Of a DNA stretch of 11,205 bases, positions 1 to 6,876 are shown piece after piece. How positions within the stretch are numbered: position 1 is the first letter of the stretch; each line of letters begins with the position of its first letter. Under the pieces are notes generated by a model, which saw only the letters and a program-made list of their open reading frames with translations, ran no database searches and was not told the origin of the DNA. A program made the translations under genes and the position numbers. The stretch comes from CAG-877 sp963589235 (GTDB taxonomy: Bacteria > Bacillota_I > Bacilli_A > RF39 > UBA660). The stretch is from NCBI GenBank assembly GCA_963589235.1, contig CAVAJX010000047.1, positions 1 through 11,205 on the forward strand, in the 5' to 3' direction.

Positions 1-29
1 ACACTATACTATGTATAGGTGATATTATA

Positions 30-620
30 ATGAATTTAGTTCCAATGGTTGTTGAAAAAGATTTTAATGGTGAAAGAAGTTATGATATATTTTCAAGATT
101 ATTAAAAGATAGAATTGTATTTATTTCAGGAGAAATAGATGATAATTTAGCTAACAGAGTAATTGCTGAACTTTTATATTTGGATTCTACAGGAAATGAG
201 GACATTAATATTTATATTAATTCTCCCGGTGGATCTGTTTCAGCTGGAATGGCAATATACGATACGTTGAATTTTGTAAAAAGTGATGTTTCAACTACTT
301 GTTTAGGTATTGCGGCTAGTATGGCAGCCTTTTTATTGTCATCTGGTAAGAAAGGAAAACGTTATATCTTACCTAATGCCGATGTTATGATCCATCAACC
401 TTTAGGTGGTGCACAAGGACAAGCTACAGATATTAAGATAGCATCTGATAGAATTATTGATTTAAGAAAAAGATTAAATAGAATACTTTCTAAAAATACT
501 AGTCAGTCTTTAAAGAAAATTGAAAAGGATACAGAAAGAGATAATTACTTGAGTGCAAAAGAAGCTTTAGAGTATGGACTTGTTGATAAAATCATTACAG
601 AAAAAGGTTCTAGAATTTGA
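30..620 (+). CDS. clpP: ATP-dependent Clp protease proteolytic subunit ClpP
   Basis: This is the serine peptidase of the Clp machine. It forms a tetradecameric barrel in the cytoplasm that degrades proteins fed in by ClpX- or ClpC-type ATPases. The 196-residue length is normal for the family. The catalytic triad is visible: Ser97 in GIAASMAAF, His122 in MIHQPLGG and Asp171 in the RDNYLSA segment. The oxyanion-loop region SPGGSVSAG (65-73) is also intact. The ATG at 30 has a good ribosome site, AGGTGAT, at 17-23. An upstream ATG at 11 meets a stop after three codons, so it is not the start. The gene is on the opposite strand from the rest of the left block and converges on whiA. A weak -10-like TATACT lies at 5-10, but the promoter region is mostly outside the window, so CtsR or CIRCE control cannot be judged. 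Confidence 0.97.
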   Translation: MNLVPMVVEKDFNGERSYDIFSRLLKDRIVFISGEIDDNLANRVIAELLYLDSTGNEDINIYINSPGGSVSAGMAIYDTLNFVKSDVSTTCLGIAASMAAFLLSSGKKGKRYILPNADVMIHQPLGGAQGQATDIKIASDRIIDLRKRLNRILSKNTSQSLKKIEKDTERDNYLSAKEALEYGLVDKIITEKGSRI

Positions 621-687
621 AATAAACAGTATGCCAAGTAAATTATTTGACTATAAATAAAATGGTGCGGTTGAAATTACAATAAAG

Positions 688-724
688 AAAAAGAGAAAAG
701 TAGGTTAGTTACCTTTCTCTTTTT
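688..724. terminator. Shared terminator between clpP and whiA
   Basis: An inverted repeat pairs AAAAAGAGAAA (688-698) with TTTCTCTTTTT (714-724). An inner GGT/ACC pairing (703-705 with 711-713) closes a small loop. On the plus strand the hairpin ends in a run of five T; on the minus strand it also ends T-rich, so it can serve both convergent genes. The right arm lies inside the last codons of whiA, whose stop complement is at 705-707. The fold is assigned by eye. Confidence 0.7.
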
Positions 725-1655
725 GTGTTAATTTTTCTAGTCGTTCAGCTAATTCTTTTATTTTTCTGAAACGGTGATTTAAGCCGGATTTTGTAATTGG
801 TTTACCTGTTTCTAAAGTAATTATTTCACTTAATTCTTTTAGTGAAGATTCTGGATACTTTTTACGATAGTCAAAAGCTTGTTTTGTTCTTTCATCTAAT
901 AATGTATAACCAGAGGCTTCTTCAATAATTTTAATTTGTTCTAATTGCTTTTCAGCAGTTAAGAATACTTTATCCATATTTGCTTGTTCACAATTATTTA
1001 GTCTATTAGTTTGATTCTTTTTTTCTCTATAAATTCTAGCGTTTTCAAAGAATAGAACAGCTTTATTAGCACCTAGTATTTTTATATAGTCGCTAATTTT
1101 TTCAGCTTCTTTTATGTATATCATATATCCTTTTTCTCTATTTAGTATTTTGGCATTTAAGTCAAAGATATTTAATAGTTTTTGGATAAAGACTGCTTCA
1201 CCTGGCTTTGATATTAATAATTCCATGTGATATCTAGAAGTTTGTGGATTATTTATACTACCAGTACATAAGAAGCTACCTCTAAGATATGCTCTTATTT
1301 CTTCATTAGCACCAACGATATAAGTAGGTGGTGTTTCTAAGTAATTATTATTTTCATCATAATAGCCAAGATCTTTTAAAATGGTAGGTAGTTTTTGATT
1401 TAATGATAGTAAATAAAGATTCTTTTTATTGAAATTTAAATTGTCTTTAATTTCTACGTTTAAGTCAACTTCATATAGTTTTTGAAAGAAACTTTGTAAT
1501 CTGTCTATTGTAAATTCATTTTCTGTTGTTAGAAAAAGGGTGTCGTTATTTATATAAGCATTATTTCTAACAAAGCCAGATAATTCCGCTATCATTTCAG
1601 AATTTGTAGTTGGTAAAGAAGATATTTCTTGTTTTATTTCTACTGTGTATGACAT
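705..1655 (-). CDS. whiA: DNA-binding protein WhiA
   Basis: WhiA is a conserved Gram-positive protein with a degenerate LAGLIDADG homing-endonuclease-like N-terminal domain and a C-terminal helix-turn-helix. In actinomycetes it controls sporulation septation. In Bacillus it affects cell division and chromosome segregation. The 316-residue length fits. Recognisable segments are RAYLRGSFLCTGSINNP (121-137), the linker NRLNNCEQANMDK (217-229) and the HTH region with SLKELSEI and ITKSGLNHRFRKIKELAERL (271-306). The ATG at 1655 lies one base after the yvcK stop. Its ribosome site GAGGAAG sits inside the end of yvcK, so it is translated from the same mRNA. It is the last gene of the operon. Confidence 0.95.
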   Translation of the reverse strand: MSYTVEIKQEISSLPTTNSEMIAELSGFVRNNAYINNDTLFLTTENEFTIDRLQSFFQKLYEVDLNVEIKDNLNFNKKNLYLLSLNQKLPTILKDLGYYDENNNYLETPPTYIVGANEEIRAYLRGSFLCTGSINNPQTSRYHMELLISKPGEAVFIQKLLNIFDLNAKILNREKGYMIYIKEAEKISDYIKILGANKAVLFFENARIYREKKNQTNRLNNCEQANMDKVFLTAEKQLEQIKIIEEASGYTLLDERTKQAFDYRKKYPESSLKELSEIITLETGKPITKSGLNHRFRKIKELAERLEKLTQKEKGN

Positions 1656-1656
1656 G

Positions 1657-2610
1657 TTACTTCCTCATTAAATATGAAAATATTAGGGAACTAAGTTTTA
1701 AACTATTGTGTCTTAAGATGTTATCTTCTAGAACTATTAAGTCATCTTCAATTAATTCAACACCTAATTTTTCTATGTTTTCATAATCTATTTTTACTGG
1801 TTCTTTTTGTTCTGCAGTTGAATATCTTTCTGCAACACTTTTATTTATTTTTGTATTGCTTGCGATAACAACATCTATTTTCTTTTTATTTAAATATTTG
1901 TTTAGTAAGGTAATATGATCACTTACTGTATAGCCATCTGTTTCACCAGGTTGAGTTACAAAGTTACATAAATACATTATTGGTGCTTTGGTATTATCTA
2001 ATACTTCTTGTACTTCTTTACAAATAATGTTAGGTAAAATTGAAGTATATAAACTTCCCATACTAAATATTATTAGGTCTGCTTCTTTTAAAGCATCTAA
2101 TACTTCGTCTAATACTTTTGGCTCTTCTTTATAATAAATTCTTTCAAATTTTCTATTTGATTTTGTAATTTGAGCTTCGCCTTCAATAATGTTTCCATCT
2201 ACATCTTGACCCATAAGAGTTAGCCTTGAGTCTTCTGATATTGGAAGAACTTTATGTTTAACATCTAATAATTTACTTAAACTGGCTATTGAGTCTTTTA
2301 AAGAACCTGTTATATCAAGCATAGCTGTTAAGATTAGGTTTCCTAAAGCATGTCCATCCAAGTCACTAGATGTATTAAAACGATATTCCATCATTTTCTT
2401 TATTGGTTCATCTATTCCAGAAAGTGAAGTGATAACTCGTCTGATGTCACCTACTGCTGGAGTATGAAATTCTTCTCTTAATTTACCTGTAGAACGTCCA
2501 TTATCTGATACTGTTATTACAGCTGTTATATCTATTGGGAATTCTTTTAGACCTCTTAGTAGATAGGAAATTCCTGTTCCACCACCTAGTACTACTACCT
2601 TTTTATACAT
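1657..2610 (-). CDS. yvcK: YvcK/GlmR-type UDP-sugar-binding regulator (CofD-like fold)
   Basis: This family, once called gluconeogenesis factor, has the CofD-like Rossmann fold. In Bacillus it binds UDP-GlcNAc and tunes carbon flow into cell-wall precursors. Visible motifs are the glycine loop LGGGTGIS (8-15), SDNGRSTGKLR (35-45), PAVGDIRR (51-58), GHALGNLIL (86-94) and MGSLYTSILPN (184-194). The usual loop in relatives reads roughly DDGGSSGRLR, so Asp, Gly and Ser positions are changed here. I chose the ATG at 2610 (317 residues). The GTG at 2619 lies inside the Shine-Dalgarno AGGTGAT that serves this ATG, so it is unlikely to be used. The gene overlaps the end of lgt by 8 bases and is followed at once by whiA, a conserved pairing in Bacillota. 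The usual upstream partner rapZ (yvcJ) is absent. Confidence 0.93.
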   Translation of the reverse strand: MYKKVVVLGGGTGISYLLRGLKEFPIDITAVITVSDNGRSTGKLREEFHTPAVGDIRRVITSLSGIDEPIKKMMEYRFNTSSDLDGHALGNLILTAMLDITGSLKDSIASLSKLLDVKHKVLPISEDSRLTLMGQDVDGNIIEGEAQITKSNRKFERIYYKEEPKVLDEVLDALKEADLIIFSMGSLYTSILPNIICKEVQEVLDNTKAPIMYLCNFVTQPGETDGYTVSDHITLLNKYLNKKKIDVVIASNTKINKSVAERYSTAEQKEPVKIDYENIEKLGVELIEDDLIVLEDNILRHNSLKLSSLIFSYLMRK

Positions 2611-3463
2611 AATGATCACCTCGTTTTCGATAATACTTTATGGCATTTTCGTCTTCTTTTTTCGCCATATCTTCGCTGTATAGTCTTTTATCGTTTTCTG
2701 AACTTTTAAATATATTGTAAACAAATAGGAATATACCTACTATAACAAAGATTATTGATACTATTTGTGCTACTTTTATAGAACCTATCATTAATGAGTC
2801 CATTCTCATAGCCTCTATAAAGAATCTTCCTGTTCCATACCAAAATAAGTAGAAGCCAGTTAATTGTCCTCTTTTTAAATATTTGAATTTTCTTAATATC
2901 AACATAGCGATAAATCCAGATAAACACCAAGTAGATTCATAGAAGAAAGCTGGTTCTCTATATTCTCCTAAGATGTACATATTGTTAATTATAAATTCCG
3001 GTACGCCTTGAGCTTGTAGTTCTTTAAATGTAGTTATATGTCCGTAAGCCTCTCCATTTATAAAGTTTCCCCAGCGACCAATAGCTTGAGCGATGATTAG
3101 TCCTACTACAATTATATCTAACATTTGAATACAGTTTACTTCATGTTTTTTACAGTAGAAGATTATAAATATTAGGGCAGCAAAAATACCACCATGAATA
3201 GCTAGACCGCCGTTCCATACTGCAAAAATCTCTATAGGATTCGCTAGATAATATTGAAGATTAAAAATTACATAGTAAAGTCTAGCACCGATTAAGCCAA
3301 TTATTATTGTATTAAAAATTAAGTTTACAAGAAAATCTTCATCTAACTTTTTCTTTCTTGCTTCTTTAAAAATCAATATACTGGCTACTAACATACCTAT
3401 AAATATAATAATTGAATACCAGTATATTTGTATTGGACCTAAATCAACAGCTACTCTATCCAT
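2603..3463 (-). CDS. lgt: Prolipoprotein diacylglyceryl transferase
   Basis: Lgt is an integral membrane enzyme. It moves diacylglycerol from phosphatidylglycerol to the lipobox cysteine of prolipoproteins, the first step of lipoprotein maturation. The 286 residues contain about seven hydrophobic segments. The family signature GRWGNFINGEAYG is at 129-141, the HGG motif at 90-92, PAFFYES at 171-177 and GTGRFFIEAMRMDS at 210-223. The last ~30 residues (255-286) form a charged cytoplasmic tail rich in Lys, Glu and Asp. The ATG at 3463 has a GAGGG ribosome site about 9 bases upstream and overlaps the end of the preceding membrane-protein gene by 8 bases. The end overlaps yvcK, so translational coupling is likely on both sides. 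In Bacillus subtilis lgt follows hprK; hprK is not here. Confidence 0.96.
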   Translation of the reverse strand: MDRVAVDLGPIQIYWYSIIIFIGMLVASILIFKEARKKKLDEDFLVNLIFNTIIIGLIGARLYYVIFNLQYYLANPIEIFAVWNGGLAIHGGIFAALIFIIFYCKKHEVNCIQMLDIIVVGLIIAQAIGRWGNFINGEAYGHITTFKELQAQGVPEFIINNMYILGEYREPAFFYESTWCLSGFIAMLILRKFKYLKRGQLTGFYLFWYGTGRFFIEAMRMDSLMIGSIKVAQIVSIIFVIVGIFLFVYNIFKSSENDKRLYSEDMAKKEDENAIKYYRKRGDHYV

Positions 3464-3881
3464 GAATTTTTACCCTCTTTACTATTTTTTTAATTATTTC
3501 TTCCATTATGAAGTTCATTATTGATAATAATATTGCTACAAAAAAGGCGATAAAGATATTAGTTAAATCAAAGTGAGAACCAAGTATCCAGTCAGCTAGT
3601 TTTAAGATAAACAAGTTTATAAATGGATAAAATAGTCCTAGTGTTATACCAATAATAGGTATAGTTATAGTAAATAGTATTGGTTTTAATACTTTATTTA
3701 ATATGTATATAACAAATACGATTAAAATTGAATATAAGAAGAAATGGTTTTGATCAATATGAACGCTTTTAAATAGTGTACTCACAAGGATAAATACTAT
3801 TATATAACCGATCATATAAAGTAGCCATTCTATAAATTTATTTAATCTTACTACATTTTTCTCTTTGATAACTAATCGCAA
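3456..3881 (-). CDS. Small membrane protein, phage holin superfamily IV / YvlD-like (PF04020)
   Basis: The roughly 141-residue protein has four hydrophobic stretches (about 19-38, 46-64, 68-100 and 107-127) and a basic C-terminus. The core NKVLKPILFTITIPIIGITL, with PFINLFILKLADWILGSHF after it, matches the pattern of the PF04020 family that includes B. subtilis YvlD. The 'holin' label comes from a family name; a lytic role is not supported here. The gene sits between uvrA and lgt. B. subtilis likewise carries yvlD beside hprK-lgt, so the position is ancestral. A GTG at 3890 is possible, but it is part of the Shine-Dalgarno AGGTGAT. The TTG at 3881, a few bases beyond that site, is the more likely start. 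The function is unknown. Confidence 0.82.
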   Translation of the reverse strand: MRLVIKEKNVVRLNKFIEWLLYMIGYIIVFILVSTLFKSVHIDQNHFFLYSILIVFVIYILNKVLKPILFTITIPIIGITLGLFYPFINLFILKLADWILGSHFDLTNIFIAFFVAILLSIMNFIMEEIIKKIVKRVKIHG

Positions 3882-3892
3882 CTTTATCACCT

Positions 3893-6706
3893 CTACAGTA
3901 TCTTCGCTAAAAATTGACCTGTATATGATTTAGGATTTTTGGCAATATGTTCTGGTGTACCTTTATCTACAATGGTTCCACCTTCGTCTCCACCCTCTGG
4001 TCCTAAATCTATTATGTAATCAGCAACTTTTATGACGTCTAAGTTATGTTCAATAACTACCACTGTATCCTTATTATCTACTATTTTTTGTAAAATTGCA
4101 AGTAAGCGCTTGATATCATCTGTATGTAATCCTGTTGTTGGCTCATCTAAGACAAATAATGTTTTACCTGTTGCTCTTTTTTGAAGTTCTTTGGCTAGTT
4201 TTACTCTTTCAGCTTCGCCGCCGGATAATGTTGGTGCACTTTGTCCTAATTTAATGTATCCTAGTCCAACGTCTTCTAATACTTGTAATTTATTTTTTAT
4301 TTTTGGAATATTGTCAAAGAATTCTAGAGCTTCGCTTACACGCATATCTAGTACTTCAGCAATATTTTTATTTTTATATTTTATGTTTAGAGTTTCTCTA
4401 TTATACCTTGTACCATGGCATACTTCGCATGGAACATATACGTCTGGTAAGAAGTGCATTTCTATTTTCTTTACACCATCTCCACGACAAGCTTCGCAAC
4501 GTCCACCTTTTACATTGAAAGAAAATCTATTCTTTTCAAAGCCATACATTTTAGATTCTTTTGTTGTTGTGAAAAGAGTTCTGATATCATCAAATACACC
4601 AGTATATGTTGCTGGATTTGATCTTGGAGTTCTACCTATTGGATTTTGAGATATAGCGACTAATTTATCTATATTATCAATTCCTAATATTTTTTTGTAA
4701 TCTCCAGGTTTTTCTTTTGAATGATATAACTTGTTAGATACAGCTTTACATAATATTTCATTTATAAGCGTACTCTTTCCAGAACCAGAAACTCCGGTTA
4801 TACATGTAAGTGTTCCTAGAGGGATATCTACATCGATATCTTTTAAGTTATTTTCACTGGCACCTCTAATTTTCAAATATTTTCCAGTGCCTTTTCTTCT
4901 TTTTTCAGGTATTTCAATACACTTTTTTTCCGATAAGTACTGTCCAGTAATACTATTTTCATTTTTCATTACTTCTTCTGGAGTACCGGCTGCGATAACA
5001 TGTCCACCTTTATCTCCAGCACCTGGTCCAATATCTACTAAATAATCTGCTGCTAACATTGTATCGGTATCGTGTTCAACAACAATAAGGGTATTTCCTA
5101 AATCACGCATTTCTTTCATTGAGTTGATTAGTTTTTCATTGTCTCTTTGATGAAGTCCAATACTTGGTTCATCTAAAACATATAATACGCCAGTCAAGTG
5201 TGAACCGATTTGCGTTGCTAATCTGATACGTTGTGCTTCTCCACCGGATAATGTTCCAGCACTTCTACTTAATGTTAAGTATCCTAAGCCAACATTTGAT
5301 AAGAAAGCTAATCTTTCGTTTATTTCTTTTAGAATTAAGCTAGCTATTTGTTTTTCTGACTCTGTTAATTTTAGATTCTTAAAGAAATCTACTAACTGTT
5401 TAATACTCATACATGTTACTTCATAAATATTTTTCTTAGCTATTTTTACAGATAAGACATTATCATTTAATCTAGCACCTTTACAAGTATCACATTCATA
5501 CTCAACCATGTAGTTTTCTAGCCAGTCTCTAATCCAAGAAGAACTTGTTTCCATATAACGTCTTTCTAAGTTATCAATTATTCCTTCATAATAATCAATA
5601 GAATTCATTATATTGCCTGATTTTGTAGAGTAATTGAAACGTATAGGCTCAGTTGAGCCATGTAGTACTATTTGTTGCTCTTCTTTTTTTAGTTTTCCGA
5701 ATGGTTTATCCATATCTATTTTATAATGTTTACATACACATTCTAGTTTTTTATAGTAAATTCCATCTTGGTCATCACTTAAAGTTTTGATGCAGCCTTC
5801 ATTAATACTTAGGGTTTTATCTGGTATAACTAAGTCTTCATCTATTTGTAATTTAATTCCTAAACCTTTACAGTCTGGACAAGCTCCATATGGGGCATTA
5901 AAACTAAATACTCTTGGTTCTAACTCTGGTAATGAAAATTCACAATGTGGACATGCAAATTGTTCTGAGAAGACTAGTTCTTTAGCATTTTCACCTAGTA
6001 TTTGTACAACTGCTTTTCCTTCGGCTAGTTTTGTTGCTATTTCTAAAGCTTCAAATACTCTACTTCTTGAATCTTCTTTTAAAACTATTCTATCTACAAC
6101 AACATCAATAGAATCTTTTTTGTTCTTTTCTAAAGTAATGTCATCACTAAGATCTAACATTTCACCATTGACACGAACTCTTACAAATCCTTCTTTACGA
6201 AGTTTTTCAAATAATTCTTTGTGTGTGCCTTTTTCGCCATGAACTACTGGAGACATTATAATAATTTTAGTTCCTTCTTTGTATTCCAAAACTTTGTTAG
6301 TCATTTCTTCAACACTTTGTGAAGTTATAGGGATATTATGATTAGGGCAGTATGGTACACCTATTCTTGCAAATAATAGTCTTAAATAATCGTAAATTTC
6401 TGTTACAGTACCAACGGTTGATCTTGGGTTGTTTGAAGTTGTTTTTTGGTCAATACTAATAGCAGGAGATAATCCTTCTATACTATCAACATCTGGTTTT
6501 TCAGAATTACCTAAGAATTGTCTAGCATATGCAGAAAGACTTTCAACATATCTTCTTTGTCCTTCAGCATAAATAGTATCAAATGCTAAACTACTTTTTC
6601 CAGAACCTGATAAACCTGTCATAACGATAAGTTTATTTTTTGGTAGTTCTATATCTATATTTTTTAAATTATTTTCTCTTGCACCTTTAACAATAATTTT
6701 ATCCAT
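3893..6706 (-). CDS. uvrA: Excinuclease ABC subunit A
   Basis: UvrA is the damage-sensing ATPase of nucleotide excision repair. It acts as a dimer with UvrB and belongs to the ABC superfamily with two nucleotide sites. Counting from the ATG at 6706 (937 residues), the first Walker A GLSGSGKSS is at 31-39. One zinc site has CPHC at 252-255 and CPDC at 276-279, and there is a further CDTC at 405-408. The first ABC signature LSGGEAQR is at 486-493 with Walker B LYVLDEPS after it. The second Walker A GVSGSGKST is at 638-646. The second zinc module has CEAC at 737-740 and CEVC at 760-763. The second signature LSGGEAER is at 827-834. An in-frame ATG at 6724 overlaps the promoter -10 box, and the Shine-Dalgarno AGGTGAT lies just before 6706, so 6706 is the start. 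It appears to be the first gene of the operon to whiA and is full length. Confidence 0.97.
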   Translation of the reverse strand: MDKIIVKGARENNLKNIDIELPKNKLIVMTGLSGSGKSSLAFDTIYAEGQRRYVESLSAYARQFLGNSEKPDVDSIEGLSPAISIDQKTTSNNPRSTVGTVTEIYDYLRLLFARIGVPYCPNHNIPITSQSVEEMTNKVLEYKEGTKIIIMSPVVHGEKGTHKELFEKLRKEGFVRVRVNGEMLDLSDDITLEKNKKDSIDVVVDRIVLKEDSRSRVFEALEIATKLAEGKAVVQILGENAKELVFSEQFACPHCEFSLPELEPRVFSFNAPYGACPDCKGLGIKLQIDEDLVIPDKTLSINEGCIKTLSDDQDGIYYKKLECVCKHYKIDMDKPFGKLKKEEQQIVLHGSTEPIRFNYSTKSGNIMNSIDYYEGIIDNLERRYMETSSSWIRDWLENYMVEYECDTCKGARLNDNVLSVKIAKKNIYEVTCMSIKQLVDFFKNLKLTESEKQIASLILKEINERLAFLSNVGLGYLTLSRSAGTLSGGEAQRIRLATQIGSHLTGVLYVLDEPSIGLHQRDNEKLINSMKEMRDLGNTLIVVEHDTDTMLAADYLVDIGPGAGDKGGHVIAAGTPEEVMKNENSITGQYLSEKKCIEIPEKRRKGTGKYLKIRGASENNLKDIDVDIPLGTLTCITGVSGSGKSTLINEILCKAVSNKLYHSKEKPGDYKKILGIDNIDKLVAISQNPIGRTPRSNPATYTGVFDDIRTLFTTTKESKMYGFEKNRFSFNVKGGRCEACRGDGVKKIEMHFLPDVYVPCEVCHGTRYNRETLNIKYKNKNIAEVLDMRVSEALEFFDNIPKIKNKLQVLEDVGLGYIKLGQSAPTLSGGEAERVKLAKELQKRATGKTLFVLDEPTTGLHTDDIKRLLAILQKIVDNKDTVVVIEHNLDVIKVADYIIDLGPEGGDEGGTIVDKGTPEHIAKNPKSYTGQFLAKIL

Positions 6707-6724
6707 GTAAATCACCTGTTTCAT

Positions 6725-6733
6725 ATTATAGCA
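6725..6733 (-). promoter_or_regulatory. Extended -10 promoter of uvrA and its operon
   Basis: On the minus strand TGCTATAAT matches the extended -10 consensus TGnTATAAT exactly. The -10 hexamer occupies 6725-6730. No good -35 is seen at 17 bases (GAAATA there), but an extended -10 can work without one. Transcription would start around 6718-6719 and give a leader of about a dozen bases carrying the AGGTGAT ribosome site before the ATG at 6706. It lies after the uvrB terminator, so uvrA would be transcribed apart from uvrB. Confidence 0.6.
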
Positions 6734-6777
6734 TATTTTTAGAGTTTTATTTCGACTAATTTCTGGTTTTTAAGGTC

Positions 6778-6810
6778 AAAAAATACCAGATTTGTAATAA
6801 CCTGGTATTT
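6778..6810 (-). terminator. Rho-independent terminator of uvrB
   Basis: The minus strand has a 9-bp stem AAATACCAG / CTGGTATTT (arms at 6802-6810 and 6781-6789) with a 12-base loop. A run of six T (6783-6778) ends it on that strand. It is the second hairpin after the uvrB stop and lies about 50 bases before the uvrA promoter. Confidence 0.7.
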
Positions 6811-6816
6811 AATTTA

Positions 6817-6844
6817 TTTTTTCAACAGAAAACTGTTGAAAAAA
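6817..6844. repeat. 12-bp perfect hairpin between uvrB and uvrA
   Basis: TTTTTTCAACAG (6817-6828) and CTGTTGAAAAAA (6833-6844) are perfectly complementary around a four-base AAAA loop. It is the first hairpin after the uvrB stop on the minus strand. It has no good T run in that direction, so it may stabilise the mRNA end or assist the next terminator. On the plus strand AAAAAAGTTTTTTT follows it, but no plus-strand gene enters here. Confidence 0.55.
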
Positions 6845-6876
6845 GTTTTTTTATTTTATGTTTTCCACAGTATTTG

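Noticed and set aside
600..640. TGA of clpP read as Trp (Mycoplasma code)
   Set aside because: Read-through would add only a few residues beyond the normal ClpP length, no gene has an internal TGA, and Trp is encoded by TGG throughout.
4191..6242. Long plus-strand open frames opposite uvrA, and the minus-strand frame opposite the collagen-like gene
   Set aside because: They are antisense shadows: the sense proteins show complete family motifs and these do not resemble any protein.
6861..6870. TTTTCCACA near the uvrB stop and TTATCAACA near 9533 as DnaA boxes
   Set aside because: They are single imperfect matches with no cluster, no dnaA and no origin-like context.
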